A stretch of 51,676 bases of DNA from an uncultured Eubacteriales bacterium (GCA_900316035.1 ONBI01000005.1:1-51676); one strand, 5' to 3'; numbered from the stretch's first letter, positions 41,267-50,685 are shown. Translations and numbers: made by a program. Notes: generated by a model from the sequence alone, not told the origin.

Positions 41267-41272
41267 TATAAT
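41267..41272 (+). promoter_or_regulatory. -10 box of a leaderless coaX mRNA
   Basis: TATAAT ends 9 nt before the coaX ATG (41282), the same spacing as for three other genes here. No SD is present. Confidence 0.6.
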
Positions 41273-41281
41273 GGAAATGCC

Positions 41282-42055
41282 ATGAAAGACGCGCTGCTTT
41301 TAGCCGATATCGGTAACACCACCATCGACCTTCTCTATCAGGGAAACGGAAAGAAAATACGGAAGAAAATCCTTCCGGATGACGAGAAAGGAATCGAGAG
41401 TTTCCTGAAGGAATTTTCTCCTTTCTCTTTTTCCTGTTATATCGCTTCTGTCGATAAAAAAGGTCTTTTCACTTTGCTTTCCGCACTGAAAGAGAAGTGT
41501 GACGATGTCTTTGTTCTCGATAGCAAGAAGATGAAAGAAGTATCGCTCCGTTTCGGAATCCAAGTCGATAACACGGAATACCTGGGGAGTGATCTTTTCT
41601 GCGATATTCTCGCTAGAGAAAACCGTCGTGGTCTTATCGTCATCGACTGCGGAACGGCAAGCAAACTGCTATTGCTTGATGATAAGAATGTCTTTCAGGG
41701 TGCTTTGATCTTACCGGGTATCGCTCTTTTTCCGAAAGCTCTTTCGGTTTCGACCGATTTGCTTCCGGATATCCGTTTAGGAAAGAAACCTCCCTTAGTT
41801 TCCTTAAAAACCGAGGAATGTCTCTCTTCCGGAGCCTTGAACGGACAGGCATCGCTATTTGCGGGACTAGTGAAAAAGGTCAAAGAAGTGTATGCTTTAC
41901 CTGCCGCCGATATACTGTTGACGGGCGGAAACAGTTATCTGATAAAGGATCTGCTTCCGGAATTCGGCTTGAAAGACTTCGAGACCGATGAGAATGCGGT
42001 CTTAGAAGGGTTAGCCAGAGCTTATGGAAAAGACGATTATCTCTCACTGAGATAA
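41282..42055 (+). CDS. coaX: Type III pantothenate kinase
   Basis: CoaX phosphorylates pantothenate, the first step of coenzyme A synthesis. The 257-aa protein opens with the phosphate loop LLADIGNTTIDLLY, then LGSDLFCDILAREN (about 100-113, corresponding to the usual G-x-D-R), and IDCGTASKLLLLD. GALILPGIAL precedes the C-terminal half with the nucleotide loop LTGGNSYLI. Features fit type III rather than types I or II; the Arg of the canonical G-x-D-R-W motif is not evident. The mRNA appears leaderless. pepV follows after 21 nt. Confidence 0.9.
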   Translation: MKDALLLADIGNTTIDLLYQGNGKKIRKKILPDDEKGIESFLKEFSPFSFSCYIASVDKKGLFTLLSALKEKCDDVFVLDSKKMKEVSLRFGIQVDNTEYLGSDLFCDILARENRRGLIVIDCGTASKLLLLDDKNVFQGALILPGIALFPKALSVSTDLLPDIRLGKKPPLVSLKTEECLSSGALNGQASLFAGLVKKVKEVYALPAADILLTGGNSYLIKDLLPEFGLKDFETDENAVLEGLARAYGKDDYLSLR

Positions 42056-42076
42056 AGAACAAGGAGAAAGAAAAAT

Positions 42077-43480
42077 ATGGAAGAAAATGCTGCTCCGATC
42101 AAGATGAAGAAGACCGATTACGCCAGTTTAGTTGCTCCCTATAAAGAAGAAGCCTTAGAGACACTGAAGAAATATATCGCAATCCCTTCGGTTCTCGATG
42201 AAAAGACGGCTTCGGAAAAAATGCCTTTCGGAAAAGGTGTCGATACCGCTTTAGCCTTTGTCGCCGACTTAGGAAAGAAGATGGGGTTCAAAGTCGACCG
42301 TTGCGATAACTACATCACCGAACTCACCTATGGCGAAGGAAAGAAAACCTTAGATATCTACGCCCATAGCGATGTCGTTCCGGTCAAGAAAGAGAATTGG
42401 AAACACGAACCCTTCGCTTTGACTCTGGAAGGCAATGTCATGTACGGAAGAGGAACTTCCGACGATAAAGGTCCGGGATTAGCCTGCCTTTATGCGACAA
42501 AAGCCTTGATGGATAAAGGAAGATTAGGCGGTTATAAACTCCGCTTCCTCTTCGGAGGTAACGAAGAGAACGATTCCTTAGGTCTCAAGCATTATTTCAA
42601 ATCCCATTCCTATCCGACCTTAGGTTTCTCTCCGGATGCCAATTATCCTTTGATTTATGCCGAGAAATCCATTTATTCCTACACCGCTTCTTATCCGCTC
42701 ACTTTACCGGGTGTCGATCCTTTTGATATCGGTAACGCTCTCAATATCGTTTTAAGCGAAGCCTCCATCACTCTTCATGCCGGCGAAGATAAGATTCCGG
42801 GAATGTTAGAGAAGTATCTTTCCCGCCATATCTCCAGCAAGGCTACCTTTGAAAAAGAAAAGCTCTCGTTCTACGGAAAACCATATCACGGTTCCGCTCC
42901 GTGGAACGGTGTCAACGCCGGTCTCCACCTTCTTCATTTCTTAGGCAAAGTCTATGGAAATGAGACGCTGAAGAAGATCTTCCTCGATTACGACGATGGT
43001 ATGGGTACTGCCTTTGAAGGTAACTACTCCGATGAGACTTTCAGCGAATCTTCCTACAATGTCGGCCGTATCGCCTATGACGGAAAGACTCTGACCCTCT
43101 ATGTCAATGTCCGTTTCCCAGCGAAGATGAAAGCCGAAGATGTCTTAAGCCATGTTCAGGAATTCACCGGAGCTAAGGTGACTCTCTTAGGCGGAAGCGA
43201 TGGCTTTGTCGCCGATCCTAACTCCGATTTCGTCAAGCTCCTCCTTTCTTCCTATCAGGAAGAGACCGGGGATAAGGAAGCCGCTCCATTAGCGATCGGT
43301 GGCGGCACCTATGCAAGAGAAAGCAAGAACTCCGTCGCTTTCGGTTCGCAGTTCCCTGGAAGAGATTACCGTATGCACGGCGATGATGAATTCTTCCCGC
43401 TTTCCGATTTCTATGACACCATGCAGATCTACGCCCATGCTATCGACGCTCTTTCGCAGTATCTGACCAAGAAAGATTAA
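42077..43480 (+). CDS. pepV: M20-family dipeptidase PepV
   Basis: PepV is a cytosolic zinc dipeptidase that splits dipeptides to amino acids. The 467-aa protein has the first metal motif DIYAHSDVVPV (about 93-103), the second YGRGTSDDKGPGLACLYA (about 122-139), and GGNEENDS with the catalytic Glu pair (about 158-165). A large lid domain is inserted, as in Lactobacillus PepV. The last metal ligand region (YRMHGDDEFFP) is also clear near the end. SD AAGGAGA. It is probably co-transcribed with coaX and trmB. Confidence 0.93.
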   Translation: MEENAAPIKMKKTDYASLVAPYKEEALETLKKYIAIPSVLDEKTASEKMPFGKGVDTALAFVADLGKKMGFKVDRCDNYITELTYGEGKKTLDIYAHSDVVPVKKENWKHEPFALTLEGNVMYGRGTSDDKGPGLACLYATKALMDKGRLGGYKLRFLFGGNEENDSLGLKHYFKSHSYPTLGFSPDANYPLIYAEKSIYSYTASYPLTLPGVDPFDIGNALNIVLSEASITLHAGEDKIPGMLEKYLSRHISSKATFEKEKLSFYGKPYHGSAPWNGVNAGLHLLHFLGKVYGNETLKKIFLDYDDGMGTAFEGNYSDETFSESSYNVGRIAYDGKTLTLYVNVRFPAKMKAEDVLSHVQEFTGAKVTLLGGSDGFVADPNSDFVKLLLSSYQEETGDKEAAPLAIGGGTYARESKNSVAFGSQFPGRDYRMHGDDEFFPLSDFYDTMQIYAHAIDALSQYLTKKD

Positions 43481-43486
43481 TCGTCC

Positions 43487-44131
43487 ATGCGTTTACGTCA
43501 CCGCAAATGGGCTGATACGGTCTTAAGCGAAAACACCGATATCGGGAAAAATCTCGCTGACTTTTCCCCGGAAGATATCGCTACTTTCACATCCTTGGAA
43601 ATCGGTTCCGGATTAGGAGGATTCCTTTTAGAACTCTCCAAAGAGCATCCGGAAGAGAAATACTTAGGCGTCGAAGTCAATGCGAACGCCTTTGCTTTAG
43701 CGATCCGTAATGGAGCGAAAGTCAAAGAGGAACAGAAGAACTTTCTTTTCCTCAATGCCCCGATTGAACGAATCTTCCCTCTTTTTAAAGAAGGACAGCT
43801 CAACAACATCTATCTCAATTTCTCCGATCCCTGGCCGAAGAAAAGACAGCAGCGAAGAAGACTCACCTATCCGACAAGACAATCCGAGTATTATCGCATC
43901 CTCAAAGAGAACGGCACTCTCTATTTCCGTACCGATAACGAAGATCTTTTCAAGGATTCGGTCGAATATTTCAAAGAAGCAAACCTTTTCGATTTTGAAA
44001 TCATCGAACCTTTCTATTCCGAGAAAGTCGATTATCTTCCTCCGACCGAATACGAAAAGAAGTTCCGCGCCAAAGGCGCCACCATCCATCTTCTGATCGC
44101 CCATAAAAAGAAGAAAGAAGAAGTAAAGTAA
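43487..44131 (+). CDS. trmB: tRNA (guanine-N7-)-methyltransferase TrmB
   Basis: TrmB makes m7G46 in tRNA from S-adenosylmethionine. The 214-aa protein has the SAM-binding LEIGSGLGGFLLEL (about 36-49), GVEVN, and the family signature NFSDPWPKKRQQRRRLTY (about 110-127). The C-terminal TEYEKKFRAKG motif (T-x-Y-E-x2-F) is conserved. The start MRLRHRKWAD is typical. A terminator follows. Confidence 0.96.
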   Translation: MRLRHRKWADTVLSENTDIGKNLADFSPEDIATFTSLEIGSGLGGFLLELSKEHPEEKYLGVEVNANAFALAIRNGAKVKEEQKNFLFLNAPIERIFPLFKEGQLNNIYLNFSDPWPKKRQQRRRLTYPTRQSEYYRILKENGTLYFRTDNEDLFKDSVEYFKEANLFDFEIIEPFYSEKVDYLPPTEYEKKFRAKGATIHLLIAHKKKKEEVK

Positions 44132-44137
44132 GTCCCT

Positions 44138-44168
44138 AGAGCAGTCTGAAGAAGGCTGCTCTTTTCTT
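44138..44168 (+). terminator. Terminator after trmB
   Basis: AGAGCAG (44138-44144) pairs with CTGCTCT (44156-44162), with a T-rich tail. Confidence 0.85.
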
Positions 44169-44223
44169 ATCTATATATAGAAGAGGGTGGGGGAAGAGGT
44201 CAGAAAGAACTTTTCTTCATTTT

Positions 44224-44250
44224 TTAGCACTCAATACTTGAATTTGCTAA
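44224..44250. promoter_or_regulatory. CIRCE operator 1 (HrcA site)
   Basis: TTAGCACTC, 9 bp, then ATTTGCTAA, compared with the consensus TTAGCACTC-N9-GAGTGCTAA. The left arm is perfect; the right arm matches at six of nine. The spacer contains the -35 hexamer. Confidence 0.8.
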
Positions 44251-44265
44251 TTTGGTTTCTATAAT
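44238..44265 (+). promoter_or_regulatory. hrcA operon promoter
   Basis: TTGAAT (44238-44243) and TATAAT (44260-44265), 16 bp apart, lie between and partly within the two CIRCE-like elements. Confidence 0.75.
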
Positions 44266-44269
44266 AGAA

Positions 44270-44295
44270 ATAGCACGAAAAAGAAAGAGTGCTAA
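44270..44295. promoter_or_regulatory. CIRCE-like operator 2 (HrcA site)
   Basis: ATAGCACGA, 8 bp, then GAGTGCTAA. The right arm is perfect, the left matches at six of nine, and the spacer is one base shorter than consensus. It covers the transcription start and ends just before the SD AAGGAGG. Confidence 0.7.
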
Positions 44296-44308
44296 AAAGG
44301 AGGGCGGA

Positions 44309-45448
44309 ATGAAGCGCGAACGAAAAGATCAGGTCCTCAAATGCATCGTCGAAGAGTTCATCCGCACCGCTGCTCCGGTCGGAAGCAAGACCTTGCTTGA
44401 GAAATACAAGCTGGATTGCTCCTCGGCGACAATCCGCAATGCGATGGCCGAGCTTGAGGAAGAAGGATATCTTGAAAAACAACATGTTTCTTCAGGGCGT
44501 GTCCCTTCCGCGAAAGGTTATCAGTATTACCTTGAAAAGCTCGATAATTCGTCTCTTGCCGGATCGGTGGACTTACAGTTCCAGCGCGAATTCCAGAACG
44601 TGCTCAAGAGCAAGAGTCAGTCGATGGAGGATGTGCTCTCCCAGTCCTGTGAGATGCTCTCCGAGATGACCAATACCGCGACTCTGGTCTTAGGACCGAA
44701 AGCGAGTCAGGAAACTCTGGTATCCGTTCAGATGCTGAAGCTTTCTCCGAAAGCGGCGATGGGTATCTTCATCACCGATTCCGGTTATGTCGAGAAGAAG
44801 ACGTTCGTTCTCAGCGAGAAAGACGGTAAGTCCTTCGATAAGCTGAGTAAGGCAGTCGAACTTCTCAATAACCGCTTATCGGGAACGAAGATTTCCGATC
44901 TCCCGGCCAAAGCAGAGGCTCTCAAACCGCTTCTGATTCAGATGTACGGACAAAGCGGAGACTTAGTGATTCAGGCGTTCTTAGAAACGCTTGTCTCCTT
45001 CGCTTCGGCTAGGTACAAAGTCTTCGGACAGAAGAATCTTCTCTCCCTTCCGGAATTCAGCGAAGACAAGGAATCCTTCTTAAGCGCCTTCGATGCTCTT
45101 CAGAATCCGGATTCGCTAGAAAAGAACTACGCTGAGAAAGACGATATCGGCCATTCGGTCAATGTCGCTTTCACCAATGCCAACAAGGGCGACTTCGCCA
45201 TTGTCTCGAAACCGCTCAATGACCGCGATTCGATTGCGGTTGTGGGTCCGAAGCGGATGGATTACCGCAAGGTTCTCTCCGCTCTGGAATATGTCGTCTA
45301 CATGCTCAACAAATATTATTTCTCTCCTGATCAGGAGTCGACATCCTTAGTTCCGATCTCGGAAGCGAAAGATCTCCCGGTCAGTAAACCGCCGAAGAAG
45401 AAGCCAACTACAGAAAGAACTTACACGAAGAAGAAAGGAGGCCAGTGA
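44309..45448 (+). CDS. hrcA: Heat-inducible transcription repressor HrcA
   Basis: HrcA binds CIRCE sites and represses chaperone genes until heat or misfolded protein removes GroEL-assisted folding. The start MKRERKDQVLKCIVEEFI follows the SD AAGGAGG; a longer frame runs through the promoter. The 379-aa protein has the winged helix (LLEKYKLDCSSATIRNAMAE and LEEEGYLEKQHVSSGRVPSA) in the first 80 residues, then the GAF-like dimerisation domain. A Lys-rich C-terminal tail (about 355-379) is unusual. It heads hrcA-grpE-dnaK-dnaJ and should repress its own operon. Confidence 0.95.
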   Translation: MKRERKDQVLKCIVEEFIRTAAPVGSKTLLEKYKLDCSSATIRNAMAELEEEGYLEKQHVSSGRVPSAKGYQYYLEKLDNSSLAGSVDLQFQREFQNVLKSKSQSMEDVLSQSCEMLSEMTNTATLVLGPKASQETLVSVQMLKLSPKAAMGIFITDSGYVEKKTFVLSEKDGKSFDKLSKAVELLNNRLSGTKISDLPAKAEALKPLLIQMYGQSGDLVIQAFLETLVSFASARYKVFGQKNLLSLPEFSEDKESFLSAFDALQNPDSLEKNYAEKDDIGHSVNVAFTNANKGDFAIVSKPLNDRDSIAVVGPKRMDYRKVLSALEYVVYMLNKYYFSPDQESTSLVPISEAKDLPVSKPPKKKPTTERTYTKKKGGQ

Positions 45449-46164
45449 TGAGCGAAGAAGAAAAGAAACCAGCGCCGGAGCCAGCCAAAGAAGAAAAGAA
45501 AGAAGAAGACAAACCGGAAGCTAAGGTAGAAGAAAAGAAAGAAGCCAAAGCCGAAAGCAAACCTTCCGAAAATGAAAAGAAGCTCCAGGAAGAAGTCGAA
45601 AAACTGAAGAAGGAAGTCCTTGAAAAAGAAAGATCCTTCGAAGAAGCCGATAAGAAAGCCGATGAGTGGAAGAACAAGTATTACGAAGCGTATGCCGATA
45701 TGGCAAACACCCGTAAGCAAGTTGAGCGCGAAGCTTCCGATTATAAGAAGTACGCTCAGCAATCCCTCATCGAAGAACTCATCCCGACCTTAGATAGCTT
45801 CGATATGGCTCTGAAGAATGAGCCGAAGGATGAAAATCTGAAGAAGTATCTCGAAGGTTTCCAGATGATCCACAGCAAGCTCCTCTACGCCCTCAAGCAG
45901 AATCACATCGAGATCATCGATCCGAAAGTCGGGGAAGCTTATGATGCAAGTTTCATGCAAGCCTTCTCCACCGTTCCCGGTAAAGAGGATAACAAGGTGG
46001 CGGAAGTCTTCACGAAAGGTTATAAGCTCTACGACCATCTTCTCCGTCCGGCCGGTGTAATCATAACCAAGAAAGAAGAAGACAAACCGGAAGAGAAGAA
46101 AGAAGATGTCAAATCTGATGAGAAGAAAGCCGACGGGAGCAAAGCTTCGCCGGAGCAGAAGTAA
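45448..46164 (+). CDS. grpE: Nucleotide exchange factor GrpE
   Basis: GrpE releases ADP from DnaK. The start MSEEEKKPAPEP uses the ATG overlapping the hrcA stop (TGATG), 6 nt after AGGAGG. The 238-aa protein has a long Lys/Glu/Pro-rich low-complexity N-terminus (1-45), a coiled coil (about 46-110) and the GrpE head with FDMALKNEP and HLLRPAGVIITKKE. The C-terminus adds another 25 charged residues. Both tails are longer than in most relatives. Confidence 0.94.
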   Translation: MSEEEKKPAPEPAKEEKKEEDKPEAKVEEKKEAKAESKPSENEKKLQEEVEKLKKEVLEKERSFEEADKKADEWKNKYYEAYADMANTRKQVEREASDYKKYAQQSLIEELIPTLDSFDMALKNEPKDENLKKYLEGFQMIHSKLLYALKQNHIEIIDPKVGEAYDASFMQAFSTVPGKEDNKVAEVFTKGYKLYDHLLRPAGVIITKKEEDKPEEKKEDVKSDEKKADGSKASPEQK

Positions 46165-46186
46165 AACCATAGGAGGATAAACATTT

Positions 46187-48061
46187 ATGGCAAAGGAAAT
46201 TATCTTAGGTATCGATTTAGGTACTACAAACTCTGTTGTCTCTTATATGCAGGAAGATAAGACCGTCAAGGTCATTCCTTCTCCGGAAGGAACCAATACC
46301 TGTCCGTCGGTCGTCTCCTTCAAACCGGATGGCGAGGAAATCGTCGGTAACGCCGCCAAGCGTATGCTTCTTACGAACCCCGACACCGTTCACTCCATCA
46401 AGCGTAAGATGGGTACCCGTGAACTGACCCACATCTCCTGCCTCAACAAGGATTTCACTCCGGAAGAGATCTCTGCGAAGATTCTCTCCTATATGAAGTC
46501 CTATGCGGAGAAGTATCTCGGTCAGCCGGTCTCGAAGGCCGTCATCACCTGCCCTGCTTACTTCAACGACGATCAGCGTCAGGCGACGAAGAACGCCGGT
46601 ACGATTGCCGGTCTCGATGTCGTCCGTGTAATCTCCGAACCGACTGCCGCGGCTCTTGCTTACGGTATGGATTCGAAGAAGTCCGGTAAGATTCTTGTCT
46701 TCGATCTCGGCGGTGGTACGCTCGATGTCTCCATTCTGGATATCGGAGACGGCACCTTCGAAGTCTTAGCCACTTCCGGTGATACGCATCTCGGTGGCGA
46801 TGATTGGGATAACCATGTCATCGATTGGCTCATCGGTGAGATTCAGTCGCAGTGCGGAATCACGATCGACCGCAACCGTCCGCAGGATAGACCGACTTTA
46901 CAGCGTTTAAGAGATGAAGCCGAAAAGGCGAAGATCAACCTTTCTTCGCAGCTTGATACGGTCATCTCCTTACCTTACATCGGCTTCAAGGATGGCGCTC
47001 CGGTCAATTTCGAAACCACTCTCACCAGAGCGAAATTCCAGGAGCTCACCAGCGACTTAATCGACCGTTGCCGTACTCCGTTTGAGAAGGCTCTTGCCGA
47101 TGCAAAGCTTTCTGTCTCGGATTTAAGCGATATCATTCTCGTCGGCGGTTCGACCCGTATGCCGGCTGTCGTCGATCTTGTCACCCGTCTCAATAACGGT
47201 AAGAAGCCGAATCAGTCCGTCAATCCGGATGAAGCGGTCTCTATCGGTGCTGCCATTCAGGGCGGTATCATCCGCGGCGATGTCAAGGATGTCGTTCTTC
47301 TCGATGTCACTCCGCTCACCCTCGGTATTGAAACTCTCGGTGGCGTCATGACTCCGCTCATTCCTCGTAACACTACCATTCCGACGACCCGTCAGCAGAT
47401 CTTCTCGACCGCTGAGGATAACCAGCCTGGCGTTGAGATTCAGGTCTATCAGGGCGAACGTCCGATGGCTCAGGATAACAAATTCTTGGGCAGATTCAAG
47501 CTCGAAGGCATCCGTCCGGCCCGTCGTGGGGAACCTCGTATTCAGGTCACTTTCTCGATCGATGTCAACGGTATTGTCTCTGTCTCTGCTAAGGATCTTG
47601 ATACCAATGCGGAGCAGCATATCACCATTTCCAACTCTTCTGGCTTAAGCAAGGAGGAAATCGACCGTATGGTCAAGGAAGCCGATATGCATAAGGCCGA
47701 AGATGATAAGCGTAAGCAGGATGCCGAAACCCGTAACGAAGCGCAGACCCTGATCGATACAATCGACCGTCAGTGCAACGATCCTTCTCATCCGATCGAT
47801 GAGAAGACCAAAGCCGAAGCGATGAAGGTCCGTGATGAGATCAAGGCGGATCTTGATAAGAACGACCTCAATGCGGTCCGTTCTAGACTTGCTGAACTTC
47901 AGCAGGCTGCTAACAAGGTCTACCAGGCTAATGCTGCTTCGCAGGCTTCTACGGCTAGCTCGAACGCCGGTGGAAACGGAGCAAACGAAGCTAACACCAA
48001 CAAAGATGCCAACGATCCGCATGTCGTCGATGCGCAGTTCACCGAAAAGAAAGATAAGTAA
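46187..48061 (+). CDS. dnaK: Chaperone DnaK (Hsp70)
   Basis: The 624-aa ATP-dependent chaperone opens with the phosphate loop [16 protein letters not shown]. The ATPase also has [15 protein letters not shown] and [12 protein letters not shown]. The substrate-binding domain (about 375-500) is complete, with the hydrophobic linker [13 protein letters not shown], and a helical lid follows. The C-terminal tail is Ala/Asn/Ser-rich and ends in charged residues. The ATPase has the one-segment deletion typical of Gram-positive DnaK. SD AGGAGG. Confidence 0.98.
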   Translation: MAKEIILGIDLGTTNSVVSYMQEDKTVKVIPSPEGTNTCPSVVSFKPDGEEIVGNAAKRMLLTNPDTVHSIKRKMGTRELTHISCLNKDFTPEEISAKILSYMKSYAEKYLGQPVSKAVITCPAYFNDDQRQATKNAGTIAGLDVVRVISEPTAAALAYGMDSKKSGKILVFDLGGGTLDVSILDIGDGTFEVLATSGDTHLGGDDWDNHVIDWLIGEIQSQCGITIDRNRPQDRPTLQRLRDEAEKAKINLSSQLDTVISLPYIGFKDGAPVNFETTLTRAKFQELTSDLIDRCRTPFEKALADAKLSVSDLSDIILVGGSTRMPAVVDLVTRLNNGKKPNQSVNPDEAVSIGAAIQGGIIRGDVKDVVLLDVTPLTLGIETLGGVMTPLIPRNTTIPTTRQQIFSTAEDNQPGVEIQVYQGERPMAQDNKFLGRFKLEGIRPARRGEPRIQVTFSIDVNGIVSVSAKDLDTNAEQHITISNSSGLSKEEIDRMVKEADMHKAEDDKRKQDAETRNEAQTLIDTIDRQCNDPSHPIDEKTKAEAMKVRDEIKADLDKNDLNAVRSRLAELQQAANKVYQANAASQASTASSNAGGNGANEANTNKDANDPHVVDAQFTEKKDK

Positions 48062-48076
48062 ACTCTAACGTCCTAG

Positions 48077-48107
48077 ATCAAGCCCGGAGAAGTTTGCCGG
48101 GCTTGAT
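48077..48107 (+). terminator. Strong hairpin between dnaK and dnaJ, without T-run
   Basis: ATCAAGCCCGG (48077-48087) pairs perfectly with CCGGGCTTGAT (48097-48107), an 11-bp stem with a 9-nt loop. Only three T follow directly, so it is more likely an RNA-stability or processing element, or a partial attenuator, than a full terminator. Confidence 0.6.
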
Positions 48108-48138
48108 TTACGACTTCCGATAAATAGGAGGATAACCT

Positions 48139-49284
48139 ATGGCAGAGAAACGCGATTATTATGAAGTCCTCGGCGTGAGCAAAACCGCGACGCAGGACGA
48201 GATCAAAAGCGCCTACCGCAAGCTAGCCAAGCAATATCATCCCGATCTGAACCATTCCCCGGATGCTCCGGCGAAGTTCAAGGAGGTCACCGAAGCGTAC
48301 GAAGTCTTAGGCGATCCCCAGAAGAGAGCCCAGTACGATCAATTCGGTATGGCGGCCTTCGACAATAACGGCGCCAACGGATTCCAGAACGGCTTCAACG
48401 GTTTCGGTCAGGGCGGAGAAGGTTTCGATGCGGAAGGGTTTGATGACTTCAACGACATCTTCTCTTCCTTCTTCGGAGGTGGCTCTAGCCGTTCCAGAAG
48501 CGGCAATCTTCCTCGTAAAGGAACCGATAAACAGGTTCTGGTAAAGCTTTCTTTTGACCAGGCGGTCAAGGGAACCAGCATCGATATTCCGCTTTCCTAT
48601 GTCACCACCTGCCCGGACTGTCATGGTTCCGGTGCCGCCAGCCCTAGCGATGTCCATACCTGTCCGACCTGTCATGGTTCGGGCCGTGTAAGAACAAGAA
48701 GACAGACGATTTTAGGCATGATGGAGACCGAAGAGGTCTGCCCGGATTGCCATGGTACAGGTAAGAAAGTCGACCGCAAGTGCCCGCACTGCCATGGTCA
48801 AGGAAGAGTGCAGGTCAACGAGACCATCACGATCAAGGTGCCGGCCGGTGTCGATACCGGAGACAAGATGCGGATTGCCGGGAAAGGTAATCCGGGTGTC
48901 AACGGCGGAGATAACGGCGACTTATTGATCCAGTTCGAGGTTTCGCCTTCTCAGACTTTCATCCGTAAAGGCGCGGATGTCTATATCACCGTTCCAATCT
49001 CCTATACCGATGCTTTACTCGGTGCTACGGTCACCGTTCCGACCGTCAAAGGAGACTGTGATCTTGTGATTCCTTCCTGCACGGAGCCTGGTACGATTCT
49101 CAAGATGCAGGGTCAAGGTATCACGACCCCGCATGGTAAGATCGGTAACGAGTACGTGACGATTCAGGTCAAGTTCCCGAAGTCGCTCAGCAAAGAAGAG
49201 AAGGATCTGCTCTCCCGTCTCGATGAGATTGAGGATAACAAGTCTAACGGCTTCTTCAGCTGGTTACGTAAGAAGAAACGCTGA
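48139..49284 (+). CDS. dnaJ: Co-chaperone DnaJ
   Basis: The 381-aa protein has the J domain with HPD at 34-36, a Gly/Phe-rich region (about 70-110), four zinc-binding repeats ([32 protein letters not shown]; about 155-225) and the C-terminal substrate domains. It is a full type I DnaJ, which stimulates DnaK ATPase and delivers substrates. SD AGGAGG. A strong terminator closes the operon. Confidence 0.98.
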   Translation: MAEKRDYYEVLGVSKTATQDEIKSAYRKLAKQYHPDLNHSPDAPAKFKEVTEAYEVLGDPQKRAQYDQFGMAAFDNNGANGFQNGFNGFGQGGEGFDAEGFDDFNDIFSSFFGGGSSRSRSGNLPRKGTDKQVLVKLSFDQAVKGTSIDIPLSYVTTCPDCHGSGAASPSDVHTCPTCHGSGRVRTRRQTILGMMETEEVCPDCHGTGKKVDRKCPHCHGQGRVQVNETITIKVPAGVDTGDKMRIAGKGNPGVNGGDNGDLLIQFEVSPSQTFIRKGADVYITVPISYTDALLGATVTVPTVKGDCDLVIPSCTEPGTILKMQGQGITTPHGKIGNEYVTIQVKFPKSLSKEEKDLLSRLDEIEDNKSNGFFSWLRKKKR

Positions 49285-49289
49285 TCCCT

Positions 49290-49320
49290 AAGAGGAGGCT
49301 TTGTCCTCCTCTTTTGTTTT
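49290..49320 (+). terminator. Terminator after dnaJ
   Basis: AAGAGGAGG (49290-49298) pairs perfectly with CCTCCTCTT (49305-49313), followed by a T-rich tail. Confidence 0.93.
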
Positions 49321-49391
49321 GGCTAAGAAAAATATGACCGCTTTCGGTAAAGAAAGAGAAACCTCTTCTTCCAAAGGAAGCTTTTCTTTTT

Positions 49392-49397
49392 TATAAT
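49392..49397 (+). promoter_or_regulatory. -10 box of a leaderless phosphatase mRNA
   Basis: TATAAT ends 9 nt before the ATG at 49407. A weak TTCCAA is 17 bp upstream. No SD is present. Confidence 0.6.
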
Positions 49398-49406
49398 CAG
49401 TTCACT

Positions 49407-50243
49407 ATGAACCAGGAATTAGGAAAAAGAATTCCCTTAGAAGGGACCATCAACACCAGAGATTTAGGTGGATATGAGACGATCGATCACCATCACATCC
49501 GTTATCAGAGGCTGATAAGAACGGATGCTCTTTATAAGATCACCAAGAAAGATGAAGCCTATCTTCACGATGTTCTTCATGCAAGGTACGATGTCGATTT
49601 CCGTGGGAAGAAAGAAGCTTCAGAACTTCCCGATAAAGAGATAGAAGGATGCAAGTATCTCTTTCTTCCTATTCAGGAAGATTTAAACGAGAGTCTTCCT
49701 CTTCATCCGCATCAGCCCTTTATCATCGATAAACCGGATGTCAAAGAGACGGTCGAGTATCTTTTCCGTGTCTCTCCCGATGGCGATATCACCAAAGCCT
49801 TTGAGAAGAACTACAAAACCTTCTTAGCCCCATACGGGCAGAAACAATACAGCCGTTTTCTTCATCTCTGCAAGGACAACAAAGAAGGAAGCATCCTCTT
49901 CCACTGCGCCGATGGAAAAGATAGAGCCGGTACAGGAGCCACATTATTACTGGAAGCTCTCGGTGTCGATCGGGAAACCATCTTTGCCGATTATCTGAAA
50001 ACGAACGAATACACGAAAGGAAAGGCCGAGGCGAGAGTGAAATATCTCCGTGAGGAATGTGGTATCAGAGATGCGAAAGTCTTGGCTTCCATCGGTTATA
50101 TCGCAGGAGTCAGAAGAAACTGGTTAGAAGCGATTTTCTCTATCCTGGATTCTTATCCCGGAGGAAGCAGGCAGTACTTCAAAGAGAAGCTTGCTTTCAA
50201 GGAAGAAGATATCAAAGAGCTGAGAGAAAATTATCTTGAGTGA
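49407..50243 (+). CDS. Tyrosine-protein phosphatase (Y_phosphatase3/PtpB-like)
   Basis: The 278-aa protein carries the P-loop HCADGKDRAGTG (about 166-177), with the nucleophilic Cys and Arg of the C-x5-R motif and the D-K pattern of the broad-specificity bacterial PtpB/LipA group. The N-terminus has TINTRDLGGYETIDHHHIRY and RLIRTDALYK, a family pattern. It may remove phosphate from Tyr, Ser/Thr or phosphoinositides; the substrate is unknown. No signal peptide. The mRNA appears leaderless, and a nested hairpin terminator follows. Confidence 0.9.
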   Translation: MNQELGKRIPLEGTINTRDLGGYETIDHHHIRYQRLIRTDALYKITKKDEAYLHDVLHARYDVDFRGKKEASELPDKEIEGCKYLFLPIQEDLNESLPLHPHQPFIIDKPDVKETVEYLFRVSPDGDITKAFEKNYKTFLAPYGQKQYSRFLHLCKDNKEGSILFHCADGKDRAGTGATLLLEALGVDRETIFADYLKTNEYTKGKAEARVKYLREECGIRDAKVLASIGYIAGVRRNWLEAIFSILDSYPGGSRQYFKEKLAFKEEDIKELRENYLE

Positions 50244-50246
50244 CAG

Positions 50247-50306
50247 AAAAGAGGCCCTCCTAGGTCCGATCCTCACGGATCAGGCTTCGGGCAGCATCTT
50301 TTCTTT
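50247..50306. terminator. Nested three-stem bidirectional terminator
   Basis: From outside in: AAAAGA (50247-50252)/TCTTTT (50297-50302), GCCC (50254-50257)/GGGC (50289-50292), and CCGATCC (50266-50272)/GGATCAG (50277-50283). A T-run on the right and A-run on the left fit use by both converging genes. Confidence 0.65.
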
Positions 50307-50312
50307 TAGAAC

Positions 50313-50669
50313 CTAATCTTTCTTCTCTTCTTCCCGGTGCAGAGAATACTCTTTATCGAACTTGTTTCCGTGATAACGCTTATGGAGTTTATCGAGGTTA
50401 CCTTGGGCAACTTCTTCTAAGGAGATACCTAATCCATCGCAGGTCTCGGCAATATACCAAAGAACATCTCCGAGTTCTTCTTTTAGGTGGTCTTTATCTA
50501 GGGTATGGCCTTGGAAACGGACTTTCTTCAGGATATCCGCGCATTCTCCGCTTTCTCCGGCTAAGCCTAAGACACCGTTGAGAAGCAGGTCTTTTCTTCC
50601 TTCTTCGGAGATGAGTTCTCCGGCCTGTTTCTGATACTCATCAAACGAAAGGGTTTCTTTCTTTTCCAT
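50313..50669 (-). CDS. MazG-like nucleotide pyrophosphohydrolase
   Basis: Starting at ATG 50669, the 118-aa all-helical protein has the MazG metal-binding pattern: GLAGESGECAD (E-x2-E about 40-43) and EELGDVLWYIAE (E-x2-D about 65-76). Such enzymes hydrolyse (d)NTPs to monophosphates and cleanse the nucleotide pool. The alternative TTG start eight codons upstream would overlap the NUDIX stop. The SD is weak (GAAGA). It lies 16 nt after the NUDIX gene, an arrangement that puts two nucleotide-cleaning enzymes together. Confidence 0.85.
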   Translation of the reverse strand: MEKKETLSFDEYQKQAGELISEEGRKDLLLNGVLGLAGESGECADILKKVRFQGHTLDKDHLKEELGDVLWYIAETCDGLGISLEEVAQGNLDKLHKRYHGNKFDKEYSLHREEEKKD

Positions 50670-50685
50670 AGTTTTCTTTTTCTCT

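Noticed and set aside
43697..44104. Open frames on both strands inside trmB (43697-44104 and 43710-44096)
   Set aside because: TrmB motifs are intact in its own frame.
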